A stretch of DNA of 64,000 nt from Lentisphaerota bacterium (GTDB lineage: Bacteria > Verrucomicrobiota > Lentisphaeria > Oligosphaerales > JABHEG01). The stretch's first letter is position 1. The number at the start of each line of letters is the position of its first letter. The translations under genes were made by a program, and so were the position numbers. Of this stretch, positions 8,106-15,411 are shown one piece after another. The notes beneath the pieces are model-generated. The model was given only the letters and a program-made list of their open reading frames with translations, was not told the origin of the DNA and did no database searches. The stretch covers positions 1-64,000 of the forward strand of contig JABHEG010000179.1 of assembly GCA_018676675.1 (NCBI GenBank). Direction: 5' to 3'.

Positions 8106-9650
8106 CTATTCAAGCTCGCGAAGTCTGGACTCACCTTCCGGGGGAACTGCGCAGCGCCAAAGCTGCCAGCCTGGCTTCCACGTCTGCTCAAGCAGCAGCC
8201 AAGGACGTCCGCGTTCGTGGATTTCTCCGAGGTGGCTCCCTTTGATCAGGTAGAAAACGCCCGTTCTCGGCGGTACCAGCAGGTGAATCTGCTCGCGCCG
8301 AGCACGAGCAAGGAAGTCCTGTTCCCGGAAATCCAACTGAGCGACAAAGCGCTTCTCGGGCAAGTCATGGTAGATGGCCGGGGCCGCTACACCATACACG
8401 GTGACTCGCGAGTCAGGCCAGTGTCGGTCGATCCAGCCCGCAATGGCTTCAGCGGGGGGAGCAGGAAGCATGTAGTCGCCTTCTGACGATAGCGGTGGGG
8501 CAGGACGGAAACAAGCAACTGCCACACAGGCCCCAACGCTCGGGAGAGCAATGAACAGACGGCGACATACGGCCTTACCCCAGTCGAGCTGCAACACGGG
8601 AAGCGCAGTCGCCATCCCCGCCAGTGTCAGCACCAGGATTCCGCCTCCGGGGGCAAATGCCCCGACTCCTCGCAGCACTGCATGGGAAACTACAGCGGCG
8701 CAACCGCCGACCAACAAGCAGGAAGCAGGACCATGCACATCCGTCCAGAGCGAGAGTACCAACACGACACCACCAACAAGCGCCACGAAAGATGTTGCCC
8801 CCAAAGCCTGCACGCTACCGGTAAAGAACGCCTCAGCGCCACCGGCAACAACGGTCCCCCAAAGGTGCTTTGTGCCGAACAGCATGTCATGCATCACCAG
8901 TCGGTTCCAGAGCAGCCAGATACAGACGCAGTAGCAAAAAGGCGCCCAGATAAGCACTTTCACTCCGCCCTGCTCAGACTTTGCCACGATCGAGAACCGA
9001 CGAACGTTGTGGCACAACACAGCCAGAATGGCAAGCGCAACGACCAGACCGGGCACGCCGGCAAAGGCAAGGAGTCCCAGGTTCATCGCGCAGACAATCA
9101 CGTCGCGCAGGGCGTTGGTTCGGTGCCAGTTGGTGGCGTGGTAAAACAGGCCGCCCAGAGGCACAACGACGACCCAGTTGGGATCCAATGCAATGGCCGC
9201 ATCCCGAACATCAGGAATGGCGGCGAAGGCGCCAAGCAACGGCAAGGCAAGCCAACTCCGACGGCCAGACTTGGCTGTCCGGATAACGTACATCAGCGCC
9301 CATGCCTGGGAGCAGGCCACCAGGAGACGAACCGCGTCAATGCCCAGCAGGGGAAAAGGCCAGCAGCGCGCGACCATGCGAGTGACCAACAGCCCTAGGG
9401 TCGGGAGGGTCGGAAACGCGAGTGACCCAACCAGAGCCTGGCGTCCCCAGTTCTGCCCTTCGATCAAAGATTCGACAATACGAGAGTGAGTTACGCCTGC
9501 ATCGGTTGGGACAAAGGGCAGAAGGAGCCGTCCAACGACCAAAAGCAGGAAAAAGAGAGCCCAGCCTCCACCCCGGATGCCGGCTTCCCGCTTCTCACGG
9601 GAATCCGTGATCTCCAGAGGGCCTTTCCATATTGCACTGCCGGAGTCCAT
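8106..9650 (-). CDS. Polytopic membrane protein, GT39/ArnT-like glycosyltransferase candidate
   Basis: This 514-residue protein has about ten hydrophobic segments from residue ~28 to ~375 and a C-terminal ~120-residue hydrophilic domain containing YGVAAPAIYHDLP and HLLVPPRTGVFYLIKG. The layout (polytopic core, first-loop acidic region T-D-A-G-V-T, soluble C-terminal domain) resembles lipid-phosphate-sugar-dependent transferases of the GT39/GT83/GT87 type, which glycosylate lipids or polymers on the outer face of the membrane. I see no single decisive motif, so the family is tentative. Its ATG shares one base with the TAA stop of the upstream GT2 synthase (9648-9652), which implies translational coupling and a shared product. 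Confidence 0.6.
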   Translation of the reverse strand: MDSGSAIWKGPLEITDSREKREAGIRGGGWALFFLLLVVGRLLLPFVPTDAGVTHSRIVESLIEGQNWGRQALVGSLAFPTLPTLGLLVTRMVARCWPFPLLGIDAVRLLVACSQAWALMYVIRTAKSGRRSWLALPLLGAFAAIPDVRDAAIALDPNWVVVVPLGGLFYHATNWHRTNALRDVIVCAMNLGLLAFAGVPGLVVALAILAVLCHNVRRFSIVAKSEQGGVKVLIWAPFCYCVCIWLLWNRLVMHDMLFGTKHLWGTVVAGGAEAFFTGSVQALGATSFVALVGGVVLVLSLWTDVHGPASCLLVGGCAAVVSHAVLRGVGAFAPGGGILVLTLAGMATALPVLQLDWGKAVCRRLFIALPSVGACVAVACFRPAPPLSSEGDYMLPAPPAEAIAGWIDRHWPDSRVTVYGVAAPAIYHDLPEKRFVAQLDFREQDFLARARREQIHLLVPPRTGVFYLIKGSHLGEIHERGRPWLLLEQTWKPGWQLWRCAVPPEGESRLRELE

Positions 9651-11098
9651 TATGCGTCCTCCGTCATGGTCGCCTCAAGGCCCTGTGCCTCATTCGAGAA
9701 GTGTTTTGTCTTCTCCCAGTGATGTGGACGAGTCAGCAATTGCAGGAACCCTTTCCAGGCCCCGATGCTGAGGAGGACCCAATACGCCGGCATGGCCAAC
9801 CCATACTTGGCGAGATGCCCAAATCCCCGTCGCACACAGGCGATTCCACTTGTATAGGCAAAAATGAAATTTCCGGCAAACAGGCAGACAGCACCGATCG
9901 CGAAAATGGGGCCGGGGAAATACACTTCGAGCCCAACCGGTTGGAGAATCAGCCAAAGAAGCGCAAGCAGCCAGTAAAACGGGCTTATCAACTGGCAGAG
10001 CGGCGTTCCTCCAATGAGCAGCTGGAACTGGATGAAATTCCACAGGCCAATCCGCCGGAACAAGCTCCACGGACTGCGCATATGCACCAGGTAGGTTTGC
10101 ATGTAACCCTTGACCCATCGTGAGCGCTGACTGATCCAGAAGGGAACGCTTGGGCACGCCTGCTCCCAGGTCGTCGAATCCAGCACACGGGTCTGCCAAC
10201 CGGCGGCAAAGAGCCGCAAGCCAAGATCACAGTCTTCCGTAACGTTGAATTCGTCCCAACCACCAAGGTGCTTGAGCACGTCCAGCTTGAAATGGTTAGA
10301 GGTCCCGCCAAGGGGAATCGGGGCCTTCAGGCAGTCAAGCCCGGGCAGGCAGAGATCAAACCATGTCGCGTATTCGGCCGTGAAACAGCGGGTCAGGAAA
10401 TTCTGATCGGGGTTGTAGAAATTGAGTTTCGCCTGAATGCAGGCCACTTTCACCGGGGATTTGGTAAAGGCGAGAACAGCCTTCTTCAGCTGGTCCTTCT
10501 CGGGGCGGTCCTCGGCGTCAAAGATGACGAGAAAGTCAGCGTCAGTGTTCGCAAGGGCAACGTTGCAGGCCTTGGGCTTCGTCCGAGGGTGCGACACCGG
10601 TATGGGGTAGATCACGAAGGGCGGTTTCAAGTCAAGGGCTTGCGCCACGTCCATCGTCTCCGGGTCATCCTCTTCTATAAGCAGTCGGATTTCGAGGCGA
10701 TCCTTGGGATAATCAAGCTGGCTCAGCCCTTTCACCAGAGTCGGTAACACATCCCCTTCGTGGTACATCGGGATCTGAATCAGATAGCTAGGCCACCCTC
10801 CTGTCCATTCCCCGATCTCCTCTTTGGAAATGGTCACCTCACGCTCATGCCGCAGAGAGAGGTCGATCATGAGGACGCGATACAGACTGGAAGCCAGGTA
10901 GAAGATGGAGCAGACGATATTGAGGACAAGAAGCTCCGTTCGAAAGTCCACCACCGCCGCGGCCAGGAGCCCAAGAATAATCAGAACCATCGCAACGCGT
11001 TGCCAGGGGACGAGCGTCTCCACCGCTTGCGGGAACCCGCGCGGGGAGTAACGGTCGCGTCTGGTGGCCTTTGGGGACTGTTGTGCCGTCGAAACCAT
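9650..11098 (-). CDS. Membrane GT2 glycosyltransferase, cellulose-synthase-like
   Basis: Two N-terminal membrane helices (~36-80) are followed by a GT2 catalytic domain (~95-320) with the complete processive-type signature: FDAEDRP (D-x-D region), TEDCDLGLRL (second Asp) and QRSRWVKGYMQTY (the Q-x-x-R-W motif). Four or so further membrane helices follow. Enzymes of this arrangement take nucleotide sugars from the cytoplasm and build beta-linked polymers or glycolipids while moving them across the membrane. No PilZ domain is attached. The ATG overlaps the upstream stop by one base (TGATG at 11096-11100), and its own stop overlaps the next start. The three genes from 13374 to 8106 are therefore tightly coupled and probably make and modify one exopolysaccharide or glycolipid. 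Confidence 0.85.
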   Translation of the reverse strand: MVSTAQQSPKATRRDRYSPRGFPQAVETLVPWQRVAMVLIILGLLAAAVVDFRTELLVLNIVCSIFYLASSLYRVLMIDLSLRHEREVTISKEEIGEWTGGWPSYLIQIPMYHEGDVLPTLVKGLSQLDYPKDRLEIRLLIEEDDPETMDVAQALDLKPPFVIYPIPVSHPRTKPKACNVALANTDADFLVIFDAEDRPEKDQLKKAVLAFTKSPVKVACIQAKLNFYNPDQNFLTRCFTAEYATWFDLCLPGLDCLKAPIPLGGTSNHFKLDVLKHLGGWDEFNVTEDCDLGLRLFAAGWQTRVLDSTTWEQACPSVPFWISQRSRWVKGYMQTYLVHMRSPWSLFRRIGLWNFIQFQLLIGGTPLCQLISPFYWLLALLWLILQPVGLEVYFPGPIFAIGAVCLFAGNFIFAYTSGIACVRRGFGHLAKYGLAMPAYWVLLSIGAWKGFLQLLTRPHHWEKTKHFSNEAQGLEATMTEDA

Positions 11099-13374
11099 CA
11101 GCGCGTTGCCTCCGGGCGCAATTGTTCTTCAACCAAACGGCACAGCCACGCTCGCCCCAGATTGTTCGGCGTTGACAGCAACACCGTTCCCTTCTCGTCC
11201 CGGAAGCTCTGCACAAAAGGCTTGCCCTCCATGCCGGTTGCCTTCTCCCGGGAATAGGCGTCCACAACGGGGCTCCCCAGACGGCAAGCGATCTCCTTTG
11301 TGTAGAGAGCTGATTTTCGCAGAATAGCAGGAGAGACGCCAGGCACCGACGGCAGTGTGACAAACATCGGGATCGCGTTCTCTGCCAGAGATGCCTGAGC
11401 CAGGAAGAGAAGATGACGGCTCAGCTGCCTGGGAGAGAGGCCCGCCCGGAGTTCCTCAGTCCCCACGGCCCACAGTGCCACGTGCGGCCCTGCGGCCAGT
11501 GCGCGTGCCCCGACGGGGAATTTCAGTAGTTCACTCCTGGCCCCGCCGGCAGCCAGGCGGCCGGCGACATGTCGGGTCACGCCGTGAAGCCCAGAGTCCC
11601 GAAACCAGGCCTCCGGAAGAAGATCCGCATCAGGCCCGGCAGCCGTCGCCCAGAAGTCATCGACGATGGCCAATTCAGTCGCATCGCCAGCCACTTCTTC
11701 TGGCTGACGGAGCATCTGTGGTGAGGGAGCGTCCTGCAGAGCGTCACAAACCAACACCGCTTGGTCTTGACCGATCCAGAGTTGCTCTCCACATGCCCAG
11801 AGCTGCGATCGGGCGAACCCGGATGGCCTGATCAACCGAACAACTACCTCCCGTGAGAAGCGTGTATTCCGAAGCAGCCCGGCAAAGGCCACGCAAACGG
11901 TCTCAGGGGTTACGGCAACCGAGAACGCGGTTGCCCCGCCCCCCGCGGACACCGTCTCACGGCCCTGTGTCAACGCCTGGCCACCGGCGTTGCGAGCGAC
12001 CCATGCGAGGGCCACAACATCGCCAATGGCAGCATGGATTTTTTCGTCGAGCGTTAGATGGGCATCCACCCGCAAAGGCTCATCAGGGGCAAGCACAGTC
12101 GGCACGCGGCTGACCGTCAGGCTTGGAGAGACAGCGGTGGGAGAAACCGATGCGAGACGGGCGGGAAAAACGACCTCCATGGCAAAGCCGAGCTCGTCAG
12201 TCGCCTGGTAGCGCAGTTCGGGGATCGACCTGCCAGGCACCACCAACGGTTCCTCCAGGCGATGCGGAGTACGGGATGCACCTATCCACAGCTCCTGCTT
12301 GGCGATTGCCCGTTCGAAAAGATGCAAATGCCTCGGGACGGGAGCCACAATGAGAAACTCAGTGGCACCATCAGCCGAAAGGAGCAACTGGGGTGCGGGC
12401 GTCTCAAGTCCCACGTGAAGAACACTGTCCTTCCGGCCCACAAGCAGCGCAGGGGGATGATGGGCTGACACGAGTTCCTCCGGTGGAATCTCCTCCGGCT
12501 CCCCAGCGCGCCATTGGCGCAACAACACAGGGATGGTCTCGTCAGACTCCTGTACCACAAAAAACTCGAGCCGATGTAAACCGGACGAGATACGCTGCCC
12601 TTCCCCCAGGACCGCATCCGACGGCAACCGTCGTCCTCCCCGCCAGGAAGCCACAGGTACACCATTCAGAAAGACGAACCAGGCGACTGTGCTGGGGCGA
12701 GCCCCAAAACGCATCGTCGTATCCTGCTTCACAACCAGATCACTGGTGAACTTCAGGAAGGCGGAACGACGTTCGGTGGGTGCATTCCAGTACTCGCGTT
12801 CAAAATGCGAGAGGAACTTGGGCAGATCAATCCCCACAAAGCGCTGACGCAACTTGGCAGTCAGCAGAACCATCTCATGAGGCGCGAAAGGACGTGTAGT
12901 CAGACGGTGGACAGCTCGTTCGAGAAAAACGGGGGTTCGTTTGGACGGGGCACATGGAACGTGATCTTCACCACCGGGCAATAGGTACAGCTCAATCTCA
13001 GGCTCTGCCTTGATCGTCTTGCTCCGCGATCGACGCCTAGCCCAGGGGACGAGACATTCGACAGCCACCACCCGCGTCCCAAGACGGATGACCGACGCAG
13101 GTAGCGGTTTTCCCGTTGAGCCGTAAGCAGCAACAGCACGAACGCCTACCGCAAGCTTCGCAGGAACATCGACACGTAGCAGGTGGGACCGTCGCTGAGC
13201 AGGGGCGGCCACCAACCGTACCAGAGCTTCAGGGCAACGCCAGACCGTCTCGGGCACAGCAACGTCTGCCGCGTGGGACAAGGGTGAAGCGGCCCTGAGT
13301 CCTGCCAATGCCAGTACAAATATGCTGTGGAGGGGGAGTTTCAGAAAGCTCCCACGTCTCATAGTCAACGACAT
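11098..13374 (-). CDS. Secreted protein with C-terminal SGNH-hydrolase-like domain
   Basis: The first ~30 residues form a signal peptide (basic start, hydrophobic core FVLALAGL, A-D-V cleavage region). The next ~500 residues are beta-rich, with no domain I can name; one stretch (WFVFLNGVPVASW) looks like a carbohydrate-binding or PA14-like fold. The C-terminal ~200 residues resemble SGNH/GDSL hydrolases: VALWAVGTEELRAGLSP is in the place of the usual G-x-N-D-L block, followed by AIPMFVTLPSVPGVSP and the late SPVVDAYSRE segment. The usual Asn-Asp is replaced by Glu, so activity is uncertain. ATG 13374 with GAGAAG upstream is preferred to the TTG at 13380. Being first in the GT2 operon, it may de-acetylate, acetylate or bind the exported polymer. 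Confidence 0.6.
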   Translation of the reverse strand: MSLTMRRGSFLKLPLHSIFVLALAGLRAASPLSHAADVAVPETVWRCPEALVRLVAAPAQRRSHLLRVDVPAKLAVGVRAVAAYGSTGKPLPASVIRLGTRVVAVECLVPWARRRSRSKTIKAEPEIELYLLPGGEDHVPCAPSKRTPVFLERAVHRLTTRPFAPHEMVLLTAKLRQRFVGIDLPKFLSHFEREYWNAPTERRSAFLKFTSDLVVKQDTTMRFGARPSTVAWFVFLNGVPVASWRGGRRLPSDAVLGEGQRISSGLHRLEFFVVQESDETIPVLLRQWRAGEPEEIPPEELVSAHHPPALLVGRKDSVLHVGLETPAPQLLLSADGATEFLIVAPVPRHLHLFERAIAKQELWIGASRTPHRLEEPLVVPGRSIPELRYQATDELGFAMEVVFPARLASVSPTAVSPSLTVSRVPTVLAPDEPLRVDAHLTLDEKIHAAIGDVVALAWVARNAGGQALTQGRETVSAGGGATAFSVAVTPETVCVAFAGLLRNTRFSREVVVRLIRPSGFARSQLWACGEQLWIGQDQAVLVCDALQDAPSPQMLRQPEEVAGDATELAIVDDFWATAAGPDADLLPEAWFRDSGLHGVTRHVAGRLAAGGARSELLKFPVGARALAAGPHVALWAVGTEELRAGLSPRQLSRHLLFLAQASLAENAIPMFVTLPSVPGVSPAILRKSALYTKEIACRLGSPVVDAYSREKATGMEGKPFVQSFRDEKGTVLLSTPNNLGRAWLCRLVEEQLRPEATR

Positions 13375-13859
13375 CCGCAATCACTTCTCTGCCGCAAGGC
13401 GTTGCAGGACAGGTGCGTGTTGTGTCGGGCTGAAGGCGCCCCAAAAAGGACGCGGCTAATATACGCGGTCAGGGTAGCCTTACCACGCACCGGAGAGACA
13501 GGTCATGTCACACGTCGACTGAGGCAGGACTTCGGAGTGCAGACCGTCTCAGCCGTTGTGACTTCAACGCGGGAGAAGACCCGTTCATTGGCCGGACGAG
13601 AAGAAACCGTTCTCTATCTTCAGAGACCCAGGCCGTGCCATTCCTTGATTTGCGGTGGGGGCGCCACTATCCTTAACCGCGTCGGAGCATCCAATCGGAT
13701 CCGACGGGTATGCTGTTCCGCAAACAGCCGTGCGTGAGCGTCTGCCATTCCGGTCGCTTCAGGTGCATCGCCAGGTGTGGAACGGCATCCTCAAGAGGAA
13801 CGCAGAAACGGCGGGGCGGCCCGACAAAACAGTATGTCATCGGGAGGAGCGACCAAATC
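13375..13859 (+). other. Divergent intergenic region, no gene seen
   Basis: This 485-bp gap separates the minus-strand polysaccharide operon from the plus-strand symporter. No reading frame here has coding character. The only AT-rich patch (CTAATATACG, about 13455-13466) could be a -10 element for the minus-strand operon, but no matching -35 is evident. A strong ribosome binding site (GGGAGGAG, about 13839-13847) belongs to the symporter. Confidence 0.4.
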
Positions 13860-15362
13860 ATGGTAACTTTCGGAACGGCGAACTACGCGGTCTTGCTGCT
13901 CTATCTGGCGGGAATGTTGGGGATCGGTTGGGTGTGCAGCCGGCGCGTGACCGACAGCCGCAGCTACTTCTTGGCCAATGGCCAAATGAACTACATCGTC
14001 GTCGGTGTATCCATTCTCGGGACCTACCTCTCAGCCTTGACCATGCTGGCTCTGCCGGCGATGTCGTATGGCGAACACGACTGGACGTTCATGGTGCAAC
14101 TGCCGTTCCTAGTGGTGACCGGAGCGGTCGTTGTGAACTTCATCCTTCCACGATATCGCGACGCTGGCGTGATCAGTGTCTATGAATTCCTGGAGAAGCG
14201 GATTCACGTGTCCGCCCGGCTGGTTGGTTCCATCTCCTTCATCATCATGTCTGTCGCCAGGATGAGCATCATCCTGTATCTCACCGCCCTCGCCCTGCAC
14301 ACCGCCACGGGACTCCCTCTGGTTGGGACGATTGTGGTGATGGGCGCCATCATCATCGTTTACACCTGGCTCGGCGGAATCGAGGCAGTCATATACACAG
14401 ACGCGATTCAGGTCGTCATCTTCGTCTTCGGGGCAATTCTCACCCTCTTCTTCATCCTTAACCGCGTCCCATTTGACGCATTTATTGCGATAGCCGCCGA
14501 GAATCACAAGCTGCGTATGTTCGTTACCGACTTTGACCCCACTAAGATTGTGACACTGTGGCTCATCCTTGAAACCATCTTCCAGACCATCCGGATTTAC
14601 GGAACACAGCAGGATATTGCTCAACGTTTCATGACCACCAAGTCAACGAAAGAGGCCAATGACAGCGTCTGGATCGCGACTCTCGGGTACATCCCCCTCG
14701 GCCTTCTGTTCTACTTCATCGGTACAGCCCTGTTCGTCTTCTACAAGGTCTATCCCACCCTTCACTTGCCGGCCAAGTATGACCAGATCTACCCGTTCTT
14801 CATCGTCAACAATCTCCCCGCTGGACTGGCTGGGCTGGTCGTGGCTGCCTTCTTTGCCGCAAGCATGTCCAGCATCGATTCAAGCATGAACTCCGCTTCC
14901 ACGGTCTGCGTGGAGGATTTCCTGCGGCGCTTTGGGAAGAAACAGCACTCTGATGCGTACTACCTGGCCCGGGCAAGACTCTTCACGGTGCTGTGGGGTG
15001 GGCTGGCGATTCTCCTGGCGCTCGTTTTCATCAAGGCCAGCTACGCTCAGGTGCTCTGGGGCAAGGCGATGGGGGTCTCGACCAACGGTATGCTGGGGTT
15101 GCTGGTGTTGGCCCTGCTTCCGGGGAAGGTCAACAAGTGGGCCGCCGGTGCCGGAGTCGTCGTGGCATATGCCGCGCTCTTTGTCATGATGGCGTCCGAC
15201 GTGAACTATCTGCTCTGGCCCGTTGTGGGAAACACGCTCTGTTTCTTTGTCGGGCTCTTCCTCAATCCCCTTTTTCAGGCTGCTGAGACAGTCACCGCTC
15301 TGGAATCCCGGATCGCCAAGCTGGAAGGTGAGAAGACGTCCACCGTTCCCTCCCAGGAGTAA
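13860..15362 (+). CDS. Sodium:solute symporter (SSS family)
   Basis: This 500-residue protein has about 13 hydrophobic segments and the SSS fold sequence pattern. It contains an N-terminal YFLANGQMN after helix 1, GTYLSALTMLALPAMSYG (helix 2 region), YTWLGGIEAVIYTDAIQVVIF (the most conserved SSS block, ~170-190) and AAFFAASMSSIDSSMNS (~338-354, the C-terminal sodium-site region with paired Ser). These transporters import sugars, sialic acid, carboxylates or amino acids with sodium; the substrate cannot be read from the sequence. ATG 13860 is chosen because GGGAGGAG lies ~11 bases upstream and the hydrophobic domain starts directly after it, although the frame is open back to 13710. The final ~25 residues form a charged short coiled coil. 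Confidence 0.9.
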   Translation: MVTFGTANYAVLLLYLAGMLGIGWVCSRRVTDSRSYFLANGQMNYIVVGVSILGTYLSALTMLALPAMSYGEHDWTFMVQLPFLVVTGAVVVNFILPRYRDAGVISVYEFLEKRIHVSARLVGSISFIIMSVARMSIILYLTALALHTATGLPLVGTIVVMGAIIIVYTWLGGIEAVIYTDAIQVVIFVFGAILTLFFILNRVPFDAFIAIAAENHKLRMFVTDFDPTKIVTLWLILETIFQTIRIYGTQQDIAQRFMTTKSTKEANDSVWIATLGYIPLGLLFYFIGTALFVFYKVYPTLHLPAKYDQIYPFFIVNNLPAGLAGLVVAAFFAASMSSIDSSMNSASTVCVEDFLRRFGKKQHSDAYYLARARLFTVLWGGLAILLALVFIKASYAQVLWGKAMGVSTNGMLGLLVLALLPGKVNKWAAGAGVVVAYAALFVMMASDVNYLLWPVVGNTLCFFVGLFLNPLFQAAETVTALESRIAKLEGEKTSTVPSQE

Positions 15363-15385
15363 GCCGACGCCTCACCCGGAGCAAC

Positions 15386-15411
15386 GGCGGGGGACAATCA
15401 GTCCTGCCGCC
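15386..15411. terminator. Possible bidirectional hairpin between convergent genes
   Basis: GGCGG and CCGCC pair around an inner GGAC/GTCC stem with a small internal loop and a 5-nt apical loop. It spans the end of the symporter gene and the stop codon of the convergent minus-strand gene. There is no T tract, so intrinsic termination is uncertain. Confidence 0.35.

Noticed and set aside
13710..13859. 50-residue extension of the symporter
   Set aside because: The extension is basic and Cys-rich, unlike SSS N-termini, and GGGAGGAG directly precedes ATG 13860.
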